From assembly GCA_936450465.1 (NCBI GenBank), contig OW388299.1:44709386-44773385 (forward strand): a DNA stretch of 64,000 bases, given 5' to 3'. Under the pieces are notes generated by a model. It had not been told where the DNA came from, made no database searches, and saw only the letters and a program-made list of their open reading frames with translations. This DNA is from Gibbula magus. Its lineage: Eukaryota > Mollusca > Gastropoda > Trochida > Trochidae. A program made the translations under genes and the position numbers. This document shows positions 61,901 to 64,000 of this stretch, piece after piece. Position 1 is the first letter of the stretch; every line of letters begins with the position of its first letter.

Positions 61901-63720
61901 TCTTGTTCTGTCTCCATCTGTTTCCAACTCTGCAAAAATATCTTTCCGTAGGCATTCGATTCTGACGATGATGTCATTTTCGTGACGCCTGCAAATATGA
62001 TGTACAAGTGCTGTAACAGCGATGGCAGTGTATCACGGAAGAGGACTCTGTTGAAACATTAATTGATTTGATTTGATTTCCCTTTATTTTACCTACGAGG
62101 GCCATCATATCGGGGTTGACATTTTTCTTACGATGCCGAAGGGCAACTATCACTTTGTCATGGTGACGTTACGTCATTGACGTTATGACGTCTCGTTTCT
62201 TCCATGACGTTGCTTTCTAAAAACGGCCACGGCGGGTAGTTTGGAAGGAGATTTTAAGCTATGTTTCGCAAGCACATGACTTGGATAATAAATAGAATAA
62301 CATTATACGTGGGTAAATTTATTTCAAAATGACCATTTGCATTTTATTGAAATTAAATCATTTGTTAAATCGACAGTACATTGATAATGAATTCATTTCT
62401 CATTTGACATTTGTGATTTTCAGGAACAATCTGAATTATGTCACAGAAGAAATCATAGAACCAAAAAAGTAAGTTTTTTGGAAATTTTCTTCTTATTATT
62501 TTTATACAAATTAATGAATGTGTGTAGAATTCAATTACCACGGGGAAAGAAGTAAACACATTTCTCGTGTGTGTACATATCCACTTATCCGTTTTGTACC
62601 TACCAGGACTTTACGACCTCAAGTGATATGCATTGAATATATGTAAAAGGTGAGACACTGAATTTTCTCAATTTGATATTTTGGTTTCGCCAGTAGGCCA
62701 TAGTTGGAAAGCACTATCTCATCACGCATAGCACAAATGACGCAATGAATGATGATGTCATTGGTGACAGTGAAGCGTCATCAGACCTACAGTGCCTCAT
62801 TTCTAACACTAAATCATATAATACATATAATATTCCGTGTTTGATTTCACTTTCCTGTCATCGAGTGACCAGGAAATGCCGATTTTGACACCAATGACGC
62901 AACGATCCTCTATATATTCTCTGTTTGACAGAAACCTCCCCCGAGCTAACATTGCCGGAGTCCTGCTTGTGACTATCGTCTATATACTCACCAACGTCTC
63001 ATACCTATCTGTACTAGGTAAATCGAAGCTCCTAGGATCTGCCGCGGTCGCCGTGGTGAGTTGGAGATAAATACAGTTATGCGCGAAAGAAAGTACAGCT
63101 GTTGAACAAAGCTTTGCTTATACTCACGCTTGGTTGTCGGTATTAGTGATTTTGCATCGTCGAGCTAGATATTAAAGATAAATAACATAGAAAGGGAATT
63201 GAATTGTGCATTTATACTGAGTATTAAAAAATTTCTCTCGAAAACAGTGATGTAATTTAGTTTGAACTTTTGAAAACCCCGTAAACATCAATAGAATGTA
63301 AGGCAAATGATATGTAGATGTTGAAATGGAAGGGAATTCCTCCTTTGGTGAATATGTTTTCTCTGAATTCTTTTGTACAAATTACTTAATTTGAATATGA
63401 ATTGCATCCACTACTTTAGAACTGGACATTTCCTTCTGGTGATGTTTCCTTTTCAATAAACTGTTCGTGAACTTATTGTGAACTTTTAAAAGTGAGGGAA
63501 ATAATCATATAATACAGCGTTAAGTACTTTCATGAAGTTGAATGTGAATGTTCATCTTAAATCTTTGTTCTAATGTCATGATGTTTAAAACCTGAATTAT
63601 CCGCCCTGAATTACAGACATGGGGTGACCTGATTCTTGGAGCAGCTGCCATCATAATGCCTCTTTCGGTCATGATCTCCACATTCGGGGCGGCAAACGGA
63701 ACAGCGTTCAGCGGAGCGAG
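25717..63720 (+). CDS. SLC7-family amino-acid transporter light chain, 3' end off window
   Basis: A membrane amino-acid exchanger of the LAT group (heteromeric transporters that pair with an SLC3 heavy chain). Exons: 25717-25732 (proposed), 56526-56672, 58736-58837, 59549-59788, 60169-60294, 61191-61290, 62424-62468, 62932-63055 and 63617-63720. Joined, they encode 334 residues in one frame. Seen: TM1 with GSGIF (residues 55-59), the LGT....SGGEYAYI stretch, a cysteine in EMCGQPQIP at the loop position of the SLC3 disulfide, TM6 [11 protein letters not shown] and [26 protein letters not shown] resembles b(0,+)AT (SLC7A9) slightly more than y+LAT, so subtype is left open. The remaining C-terminal helices lie beyond 64000. 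The first intron is 30.8 kb and loaded with transposons. Confidence 0.9.
25733..26764. other. Start of putative SLC7 intron 1, nothing recognised
   Basis: AT-rich sequence with no convincing ORF or repeat. GATCGAATGTCAGTAAG and TACACGTCCTGTGAACAGTG near 26236-26330 resemble a stretch at 35218-35295 (GATCGAATGTCACTAAGC, CGTGAACAGTG), so part of it is an interspersed repeat. Confidence 0.4.
26765..27277 (-). pseudogene. LINE ORF2 3' fragment
   Basis: On the minus strand, 27032-27259 encodes a typical C-terminal LINE segment: [20 protein letters not shown], then [20 protein letters not shown] and RICKMCNLN, the zinc-knuckle start. 3' sequence continues to about 26765. It is 5' truncated at about 27277, exactly where the 836-bp repeat begins. 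It is a different LINE family from 28114-32488. Confidence 0.7.
27278..28113. repeat. 836-bp direct repeat, left copy
   Basis: Identical by eye, with constant offset 5211 and no indels, to 32489-33324. Its ends coincide with the ends of the LINE between them: bases before (T/C at 27277/32488) and after (28114/33325) differ. It contains a repeat-like stretch (GCTGTAAAATGTCACCTCGC) and the 5' part of a SINE. Confidence 0.9.
27864..28113 (+). mobile_element. SINE 5' part, cut by the LINE
   Basis: Head and body of the SINE up to CTCCCTGCCATAATACAGGG; its 3' end is missing because the LINE starts here. The complete counterpart is 33075-33389. Confidence 0.85.
28219..31683 (-). CDS. LINE ORF2: endonuclease and reverse transcriptase
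   Basis: 1,154 residues, no stops or frameshifts. It nicks target DNA and copies the LINE RNA there (target-primed reverse transcription). Endonuclease, residues about 1-250: WNCRG (N7), CEHH (E34), GDMN (152-155), DH (212-213), SDH (238-240). Reverse transcriptase, about 480-800: [19 protein letters not shown] (632-640), [11 protein letters not shown], and AQADDVALL (ADD at 733-735). The usual aromatic before ADD is Q here, which may be a clade trait or a change. Near the C-terminus a C-X2-C...H-X4-C knuckle (LCDQCGK...CHIATQC). The start is the ATG 4 nt after the ORF1 stop. Confidence 0.92.
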   Translation of the reverse strand: MNIMTWNCRGISTSVPYLISCLEHYNIDVCCLCEHHLGPHNQSVLTNLSGKYAVFVKCYGDAFISPPERSVNRGGVAVMVSKQIANNVIEIETDYDFIVGIELHLPGEQPLSIFSVYMPAVTRSSEHFDASLSIIEDIYASYAAQGEVIIMGDMNTKLNGPRSQLNTYCSRSQKLQKMMDRCNLLSLNVQNICQGSTWTFCSYEGGPCTMIDHVLISLCKLNDVIKCEIPDDNLFNVSDHRPIVFSLCSRYTAPADSYQPTQLNVSWRKAARTGKISDYTFAVSHLLWGVYFPKEGSQQAVEEYCDTIVSTLLEASKETLPIKASGTHIKPYWNKAVNELHNSMSLKRHVWINEGRPRGDAVPSFVEYKEAKRMFRRMMRAEFNVFESQVFEEIEATSEIDQVNFWHCFNKTNPRTKSSLNPLNIQGRTLCDAEGILSGWANHFEEIYKDKDKDHFDNAFKRDIEQTVNMIRAKYLTADYDGPSVTPEEVTRICSSLKMNKAGGPDGIVYEHFKYGGKVLMQHLSQLFNMILKSGCIPSQWKDSLIVPIYKGANKSRRDPNSYRGISLSPVICKIFETVLLSRMEGIQNSDRFPSTQQMAYQKGLSALHCSFNLHETVSYYKERKSPVYATFLDTSKAFDTVWHSGLLFKLHESDVSGKLWTIIDSMYRNMTCRVLVGGQISRSIGLEQGIRQGGVLSSRLYLLYINGMLKRIAKRNLGTFITDLHTGTPAQADDVALLSSNKASLHEMIGVCELYSCQWRFTFNASKSEVMTFRPTSPSHLHNTMASLKLYSEPLPYNKCVRHVGMLLTETLSPMEHILSSCTKMKASIHSLIRRGFTAEFVSPIVCLRLIHNIVLPRALYGCELWCDLTNTQITMLERAYRYVLKRVQCLPKRCRTDISLGLLGATTLVSHIDRRKLFFMERLIHMDSNYLPHKIFLTRLMQYSHNASAISHGFIPEVHSILNKYKLATYLSDFKTSGSFISQDKWKTVVKSKILEYEHNSWRSRLISDPDLRLFSQIHRNLQIHPAWQVIHSDPSIRKAAAFVIKICVSIRELYDLRLCDQCGKFFKDPICHIATQCDQVSELRDKLWCNLIDLFPVELNVQLHNLSDTDLTLCLLSCDPSYGLSQPDMMMFACLAVRYIFSVCCASRLAL
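31688..32485 (-). CDS. LINE ORF1, N-terminus truncated
   Basis: About 265 codons open to the element's 5' end. The first codon in this span is GTG, not a genuine eukaryotic start, and the frame runs on into the flanking repeat, so the real N-terminus is lost. The middle is polar and Asn/Asp-rich. The C-terminal about 85 residues ([10 protein letters not shown]...RQYLEENGV...[10 protein letters not shown]) look like an RRM-type fold, as in ORF1 proteins of several LINE clades that bind the element [15 protein letters not shown] precedes it. Confidence 0.75.
   Translation of the reverse strand: MSDCVVSGHEVHVSTGNSNLRQNPVTRNGSQCVPNNGSIRNDSQSLKVTKRVTNNSKHTGNVIMNNLISDEGISFDNGIELHYADVTSDDNDVILDHNTSHIDQESDDLNIRRHSNDNDQSYGMNDVRDNLNETEYGETWTRVERRNKKTNVRVTVTNTGNEARKVDMNEKSTLRAAEPRHRVARFYVGRIHLECKEQEIRQYLEENGVRCKMISLFHSKSRTSLSAQINVPFSCRNDVGDPKFWPYGLIIRKWVPRSSQNNKHR
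32489..33324. repeat. 836-bp direct repeat, right copy
   Basis: Second copy of 27278-28113, identical by eye. It starts AGTACTCTAATG directly after the LINE 5' end and ends ATACAGGGATA, after which the SINE continues uninterrupted. Confidence 0.9.
33075..33389 (+). mobile_element. SINE, complete copy
   Basis: Full SINE with GGGGCGGGATAGCG head, box B GGTTCGAATCCCG, body and (ACCTC)n tail. A 13-bp target duplication TCATGTCACATTC is seen at 33062-33074 and 33390-33402. It shows the target of the LINE before the 836-bp duplication. Confidence 0.9.
33403..33920. other. Putative SLC7 intron 1, nothing recognised
   Basis: AT-rich sequence between the SINE and the microsatellite. No ORF, RNA gene or repeat stands out. 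Confidence 0.5.
33925..34039. repeat. (TG)n(CT)n microsatellite
   Basis: About 10 TG units followed by about 47 CT units running into an assembly gap. The open frames across it are artefacts of the repeat. Confidence 0.95.
34040..34239. other. Assembly gap, 200 N
   Basis: Exactly 200 N directly after the CT repeat, so the round length is probably a placeholder and not the true gap size. Confidence 0.95.
34240..34820. other. Intronic region with short internal repeats
   Basis: A motif TTCTTGTTTAATAAGGA / CTCATTTAATAAGGAGATTATT recurs about four times between 34585 and 34770, each followed by a GACCA(A/C)A word, a diverged tandem repeat of about 60-85 bp. No gene. Confidence 0.5.
34823..35122. 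repeat. (GA)n / (GACA)n microsatellite with duplicated unit
   Basis: GA-rich run from 34823, then a 136-bp duplication: GAGAGTGTTTATTCAAGTGT and following sequence appear at about 34935 and again at about 35071, separated by GACAGA repeats. Confidence 0.85.
35444..35967. mobile_element. TTAA-type MITE, right end lost (copy 1)
   Basis: Preceded by TTAA and starting AGGCGCTGTAGCACGCCG. The interior resembles 53974-54298 (AAATAAAGTGCTCTCA, GAGTTCTAAAACGAATGT, GCGGCCATTTTAA). The expected right terminus is cut at CGCGCTACAGC, where SINE-derived sequence begins. Confidence 0.7.
35968..36118 (+). mobile_element. SINE fragment (copy 1)
   Basis: Body and 3' end of the SINE (CCCATGGTTCGCAAGTTC to TTAAACCCAAACTCAC), without head, joined to the broken MITE. 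Confidence 0.7.
36277..36663 (-). pseudogene. LINE 3' fragment with poly(A) tail (copy 1)
   Basis: A poly-T run at about 36283-36306 is the minus-strand poly(A) tail. Upstream in that orientation, codons read [20 protein letters not shown] then [20 protein letters not shown], like the extreme C-terminus of LINE ORF2 proteins. 5' truncated. Sequence just beyond (36676-36775) resembles the start of the 836-bp repeat. Confidence 0.6.
36791..38086 (+). mobile_element. mariner transposon, copy 1 (disabled)
   Basis: 1,296 bp with perfect 26-bp terminal inverted repeats starting CGAGGGGCGTTCAATAAGTG, flanked by TA (36789-36790, 38087-38088). It carries a transposase gene with a premature stop. The same insertion site is present in copy 2, so it inserted before the tandem duplication. 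Confidence 0.95.
36965..38020 (+). pseudogene. mariner transposase with premature stop
   Basis: Identical for nearly all its length to the intact gene at 42221-43276. GAG (E316) has become TAG at 37910-37912, cutting the last 36 residues; a second change (E to G) lies downstream. The DD34D catalytic residues D160, D254 and D289 are all before the stop, so a truncated but catalytically complete core could still be made; activity is doubtful. Confidence 0.9.
38090..39225. other. Rest of copy 1, no gene seen
   Basis: AT-rich. ATACCCCGATAGCACCCTC near 38133 is shared with 24557, a trace of an interspersed repeat. No ORF of note. Confidence 0.4.
39241..39545 (+). mobile_element. SINE-like conserved repeat, second family (copy 1)
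   Basis: Contains CACCTTGGGCAAGAGGCTTT, TGCCTCTGTTCACTCAGCAG, GCGTACCTGG and TAGCGCTTTGAG, ending in a GCGCGATATAA...ATTATTATTATG tail. This layout is common in SINEs of many marine invertebrates with a conserved central domain; the family name is not certain. Confidence 0.55.
39811..40034. mobile_element. Palindromic MITE (copy 1)
   Basis: About 70-bp inverted arms: CAACTTCCAAATGCAAGGCA...GGTATTTCC on the left and GGAAATACTGCAAGGC...TGCCTTGCATTGGGAAGTT on the right, about 225 bp in all. Other copies: 45060-45283 and 58974-59216. Confidence 0.75.
40209..40440 (+). mobile_element. Old, diverged SINE copy (copy 1)
   Basis: GGGGTGGGGCGCACTAGCGCG and TTTGTCTGCCGTAGTGAGCTG match the SINE head and early body with many changes and gaps. 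Confidence 0.55.
40702..41225. mobile_element. TTAA-type MITE, right end lost (copy 2)
   Basis: Duplicate of 35444-35967. Confidence 0.7.
41226..41376 (+). mobile_element. SINE fragment (copy 2)
   Basis: Duplicate of 35968-36118. Confidence 0.7.
41541..41919 (-). pseudogene. LINE 3' fragment (copy 2)
   Basis: Duplicate of 36277-36663. The poly-T tail is interrupted by A residues here, and one A fewer near 41712 than at 36456 changes the downstream frame. Confidence 0.6.
42047..43342 (+). mobile_element. mariner transposon, copy 2 (intact)
   Basis: 1,296 bp, TA target at 42045-42046 and 43343-43344, with inverted repeats CGAGGGGCGTTCAATAAGTG... The right repeat has one change from perfect (TTGCAATACTTATT). 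Encodes a full-length transposase. Confidence 0.95.
42221..43276 (+). CDS. mariner transposase, full length
   Basis: 351 residues, a typical mariner length (about 345-350). Such enzymes cut and paste the element at TA sites by binding its terminal repeats. N-terminal helix-turn-helix domain about 1-110 ([20 protein letters not shown] linker), WVPRNL at 121-126 (the WVPHEL-like interface motif), catalytic D160 (VTGDETW), D254 (LHDN) and D289 ([13 protein letters not shown]). There are exactly 34 residues between D254 and D289, the DD34D signature. No stops or frameshifts. The start ATG lies 174 bp inside the left end. Likely functional by sequence; not tested. Confidence 0.95.
   Translation: MDSLKHEQRAVIKFLTKEGCKATEIHNRMCNVMGKDAPNFSTVCRWSLQFKRGRESLDDDPRSGRPSEVTRPEVIAAIERRILADRRVKVSELSLEFQMSVGSVEKIIHDHLGMSKVSARWVPRNLTAQDRQKRTESCMELLDRFNADEARFLSRLVTGDETWIHHWDPETKLESKQWKHPSSPPPLKFRTQPSAGKVMATIFWDAKGILLIDYLPTKTTMNGQYYANLMQELRKTIRQKRRGMLTRGVLILHDNVPVHKSRVAQAAIRDCGFEQLNHPPYSPDLAPSDYFLFRNLKSALRGRHFRDDEDVKAATEAWLGGQTEDFYKSGINILKEKWNKCIEVKGNYIEK
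43345..44490. other. Rest of copy 2, no gene seen
   Basis: Duplicate of 38090-39225 with a small deletion near 44005. No ORF of note. Confidence 0.4.
44492..44795 (+). mobile_element. SINE-like conserved repeat, second family (copy 2)
   Basis: Duplicate of 39241-39545; differs mainly in the AT run near its 3' end. Confidence 0.55.
45060..45283. mobile_element. Palindromic MITE (copy 2)
   Basis: Duplicate of 39811-40034. Confidence 0.75.
45462..45693 (+). mobile_element. Old, diverged SINE copy (copy 2)
   Basis: Duplicate of 40209-40440. Confidence 0.55.
45836..46475. other. Putative SLC7 intron 1, no gene seen
   Basis: Unique AT-rich sequence after the tandem duplication. A 70-codon frame at 45936-46148 has no recognisable family. 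Confidence 0.4.
46478..46992. mobile_element. Tc1/mariner-type MITE hosting a SINE
   Basis: Starts CCGTATTTCCTCGAATA and ends with the exact complement TATTCGAGGAAATACGG apart from one base, flanked by TA (46476-46477, 46993-46994). About 190 bp of MITE is split by a SINE at 46628-46937. No transposase. Confidence 0.85.
46628..46937 (+). mobile_element. SINE nested in MITE
   Basis: Full SINE with head, body and (ACCTC)n tail. A 12-bp target duplication TCTATTCGGGGC is seen at 46616-46627 and 46938-46949. Inserted after the MITE. Confidence 0.9.
47285..47690 (+). pseudogene. Degraded LINE ORF2 C-terminal relic
   Basis: The + strand reads [20 protein letters not shown] and [17 protein letters not shown] before a stop, like the EIHFL..C.FY.DLR segment near the end of many LINE ORF2 proteins. 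Stops and frameshifts lie upstream. 3' UTR-like AT-rich sequence follows. Confidence 0.5.
47700..48462. other. Putative SLC7 intron 1, nothing recognised
   Basis: AT-rich sequence without ORFs or repeats that I can identify. Confidence 0.45.
48563..50205. other. Left spacer of foldback element with higher-order repeat
   Basis: 1.6 kb between the left terminus and the main left array. A segment with CATGCAGTATCTTTCTACTC, AATACTTCAC and TTTGAGGGCTCTTTC(T)CG recurs at about 49680-49980, 50000-50250 and partly 51065-51160, so a roughly 310-bp unit exists in which the 38-bp array expanded once. No gene. Confidence 0.6.
50210..51030 (+). repeat. 38-bp satellite array, left arm
   Basis: About 20 units of TTATTCAAATCCCGAATCCA followed by GTGCTGGCACCGAGTTAG or variants (CTTGCAATGAG, CTTGAAATGAG, GCACCGGGTTCG). 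Variants alternate, giving a dimeric higher-order pattern. A different block (TTTTCAAAATGGTACTAGCA) sits at about 50850-50900. Confidence 0.92.
51230..51990 (-). pseudogene. LINE reverse transcriptase relic inside foldback element
   Basis: Minus strand reads [20 protein letters not shown] then VFSDYC, stop, [37 protein letters not shown] and [18 protein letters not shown], matching the (A)DD to YLG stretch of LINE RTs, followed by [18 protein letters not shown] and [14 protein letters not shown]. Several stops and a lost start; both ends truncated. Dead. Confidence 0.8.
51991..52389. other. Spacer in foldback element, nothing recognised
   Basis: AT-rich sequence between the LINE relic and the right satellite arm. 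Confidence 0.4.
52390..52920 (-). repeat. 38-bp satellite array, right arm part 1
   Basis: Inverted relative to 50210-51030: units such as TAACTCATTGCAAGCACTGG / GTTCGGGATTTGAATAACGA. The ATGCTAGTACCATTTTGAAA block matches the left-arm block in reverse. Confidence 0.92.
52921..53104. other. Non-satellite spacer within right arm
   Basis: 184 bp of AT-rich sequence interrupting the right array; no left-arm counterpart identified. Confidence 0.4.
53105..53703 (-). repeat. 38-bp satellite array, right arm part 2
   Basis: Three to four long higher-order units (about 170-180 bp) of the inverted satellite, each with CTAACTCATTGC, GATTCGAATCATGAATGACG and AATAGCTGTTGAATAACTAT, ending in the right terminal inverted repeat. 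Confidence 0.9.
53974..54298. mobile_element. MITE, TTAA family, 325 bp
   Basis: Starts AGGCGCTTTAGCACGCC and ends CGTACTACAACGCCT, with TTAA on both sides (53970-53973, 54299-54302). Interior resembles the broken MITE at 35444 and 40702. No coding capacity. Confidence 0.85.
54303..55044. other. Putative SLC7 intron 1, no gene seen
   Basis: Short frames (for example 54469-54654, 54642-54905) show no recognisable family. AAGATGGCAGACACTTGGCG is only loosely repeat-like. Confidence 0.4.
55045..55505. mobile_element. Possible MITE with about 30-bp inverted ends
   Basis: CAGTCTGATTAAAATCGAC at 55053-55071 is perfectly inverted at 55477-55495, with weaker matching outwards (GAGACAAC) and inwards (CTTGTTCCGAGG / CTTCGGAAAA). 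About 460 bp between. Target duplication not resolved. Confidence 0.55.
55506..56251. other. Putative SLC7 intron 1, nothing recognised
   Basis: AT-rich sequence with an A/C-rich stretch near 56000-56055. No gene. Confidence 0.45.
56252..56442. mobile_element. Palindromic hairpin element next to SLC7 exon
   Basis: About 90-bp inverted arms around a short loop near 56347. The inner arms are perfect over TTTATTCTGTGTAGGCGACG and continuing CGACATAGAT, mirrored at about 56370-56407. It ends 84 bp before the SLC7 exon at 56526. A GACGTTTCG core and TGGATA-type ends resemble the inverted-repeat element at 20135. Confidence 0.85.
56526..56672 (+). CDS. SLC7 coding exon 2
   Basis: 147 nt, phase 1 to 1. 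[15 protein letters not shown] then [20 protein letters not shown], the cytoplasmic N-terminus and TM1. Acceptor ATGTTTCAG, donor GTCAGT. Confidence 0.88.
56905..58241 (-). mobile_element. 5' truncated LINE with 18-bp target duplication
   Basis: Minus strand. An 18-bp direct repeat TTCCATAGACTAAATTTT flanks it at 56887-56904 and 58242-58259, a clean target duplication. 1.34 kb: the 3' part of ORF2 and a short 3' UTR. It lies in the SLC7 intron between 56672 and 58736. Confidence 0.9.
56985..58241 (-). pseudogene. LINE ORF2 3' part with one stop
   Basis: One frame of about 420 codons from the RT palm ([20 protein letters not shown]) through [21 protein letters not shown] and GSEIWGY, to a C-terminal zinc knuckle ([17 protein letters not shown]). 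Broken only by one in-frame TGA at about 57387-57389, which looks like CGA to TGA. 5' truncated, so inactive. A different LINE family from 28114-32488. Confidence 0.88.
58736..58837 (+). CDS. SLC7 coding exon 3
   Basis: 102 nt, phase 1 to 1. [19 protein letters not shown] then [15 protein letters not shown]: the conserved unwound GSGIF of TM1 and TM2. Acceptor TATCCCCAG, donor GTAGGT. Confidence 0.93.
58974..59216. mobile_element. Palindromic MITE (third copy)
   Basis: AACTTCCAAACGCAAGGAAT...ATGCCTTGCATTGGGAAGTT, homologous to 39811-40034 but with a different stretch (GTCACTGCCTGTTGTATGAT) in the right arm. Confidence 0.75.
59549..59788 (+). CDS. SLC7 coding exon 4
   Basis: 240 nt, phase 1 to 1. 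[20 protein letters not shown], then [20 protein letters not shown], then [21 protein letters not shown]3, the loop cysteine expected to pair with SLC3, and TM4 start. Acceptor ATAAACAG, donor GTAAGT. Confidence 0.95.
59789..60168 (+). other. SLC7 intron, nothing recognised
   Basis: 380-bp intron, AT-rich, with a CATTCGAGATAACCGAGTTC / TAACTCGAATGTATTG inverted pair at about 59828-59868. No gene. Confidence 0.6.
60169..60294 (+). CDS. SLC7 coding exon 5
   Basis: 126 nt, phase 1 to 1. [20 protein letters not shown] then [22 protein letters not shown]4/TM5. Acceptor CTGTTGCAG, donor GTGAGT. Confidence 0.95.
60295..61190. other. SLC7 intron, nothing firm
   Basis: 900-bp intron. A tandem GAAAACGGGTTTC pair at about 60632-60657 is the only repeat seen. 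Confidence 0.55.
61191..61290 (+). CDS. SLC7 coding exon 6
   Basis: 100 nt, phase 1 to 2. [18 protein letters not shown] then [18 protein letters not shown]6 with the conserved FY..LWAYDGW gate region. Acceptor ATTGTTTCAG, donor GTAGGT. Confidence 0.95.
61353..61576. repeat. 117-bp tandem duplication in SLC7 intron
   Basis: Two units (61353-61469, 61470-61576) beginning GCAACAACATCTGGGCCATC and ending with TTTGAAGTGGGGTGG, diverged by substitutions and small gaps. Confidence 0.85.
61577..62423. other. SLC7 intron, no gene seen
   Basis: Open frames at 61523-61819 and nearby look like chance. A TTGATTTGATTTGATTTCCC tract at about 62061-62080 with CCTTTATTTTACC resembles a reversed LINE or SINE 3' tail. 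Repeated GACGTTA/TGACG words lie at 62160-62215. Confidence 0.4.
62424..62468 (+). CDS. SLC7 coding exon 7
   Basis: 45 nt, phase 2 to 2. [15 protein letters not shown], the conserved N.LNYVTEE after TM6. Acceptor GATTTTCAG, donor GTAAGT. Confidence 0.93.
62469..62931 (+). other. SLC7 intron, nothing recognised
   Basis: 463 bp. CAATGACGCAACG and AATGACGCAATGAATG words recur (62735, 62891), no more. Confidence 0.5.
62932..63055 (+). CDS. SLC7 coding exon 8
   Basis: 124 nt, phase 2 to 0. [39 protein letters not shown] and AV: TM7 and the following loop. Acceptor CTGTTTGACAG, donor GTGAGT. Confidence 0.95.
63056..63616 (+). other. SLC7 intron, nothing recognised
   Basis: 561 bp, AT-rich, no features. 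Confidence 0.6.
63617..63720 (+). CDS. SLC7 coding exon 9 (last in window)
   Basis: 104 nt, phase 0 to 2. [20 protein letters not shown] then [17 protein letters not shown]8, with the conserved FGA.NG. Acceptor AATTACAG, donor GTAAAT. The gene continues to the right. Confidence 0.93.
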
Positions 63721-64000
63721 GTAAATTTAACTTTGAGAAATCTTATGCACCTTTCACAACGAATTAACGAATGTATGAGTGAATGAATGGTTCGGTTTCG
63801 TAGGTATATAGCCGTTCTCTCCCCACAGATGTTACTCAAGCGAATTTCTTACAGAGTAAACTCTGTTGCATTTGCAGTGTGCAACTCACTTTGCTCGCCC
63901 ATAGCGAAAACCGGTAATTTAATCTCTGTTGCGCAACAAATTTGGGCTAGGCTAGGAATAGAGAATCCTGATTGGTTGCATTCAAAGGTAGTTGTGCAAT
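63721..64000 (+). other. SLC7 intron, runs off window
   Basis: Start of the next intron; nothing recognised. Confidence 0.6.

Overview
This window looks like nuclear DNA from an invertebrate animal, most likely a marine mollusc (inferred; I cannot name a species). It has small exons, long introns full of transposons, tRNA-derived SINEs ending in ACTC/ACCTC tails, several non-LTR retrotransposons, mariner and piggyBac elements, and large minisatellites. I see no prokaryotic features.

Two host genes are supported, both on the + strand. (1) The last eight coding exons (5477-19565) of CPSF1, the largest subunit of the mRNA cleavage and polyadenylation factor. They splice in frame into about 283 residues ending in the family's DRVTAHF-type C-terminus, followed by a 3' UTR of about 1.5 kb that carries a SINE. 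(2) An SLC7-family amino-acid transporter light chain. Eight core exons (56526-63720) cover about TM1 to TM8 and the gene runs off the right edge. A phase-compatible 16-nt first coding exon at 25717-25732 is proposed, which implies a 30.8-kb first intron.

Most of the rest is mobile DNA. Bases 1-5249 are most of a piggyBac element with an intact 677-aa transposase, inserted at TTAA in a CPSF1 intron. 9.4-12.6 kb holds two intronic minisatellites, one interrupted by a palindrome plus tRNA-like insertion. 14.0-18.7 kb is a 4.7-kb element with about 460-bp terminal inverted repeats inside the last CPSF1 intron. 26.8-33.4 kb carries a near-complete two-ORF LINE (ORF1 lacks its N-terminus) flanked by 836-bp, apparently identical direct repeats. 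35.3-45.8 kb is a 5.26-kb tandem duplication; each copy carries the same mariner element, intact in copy 2 and with a premature stop in copy 1. 48.5-53.7 kb is a foldback-like element built of inverted satellite arrays with a 9-10 bp target duplication. Smaller TTAA, TA and palindromic MITEs, SINEs and LINE relics fill the rest. A 200-N gap lies in a CT microsatellite at 34 kb.

The host genes do not form a functional unit; they are simply neighbours (CPSF1 end to proposed SLC7 start about 4.6 kb). The most interesting content is the mobile DNA: the 836-bp flanking duplication around the LINE, the foldback element, the long-TIR element, and the intact piggyBac and mariner transposases. All identifications come from reading the sequence; no database search was run.
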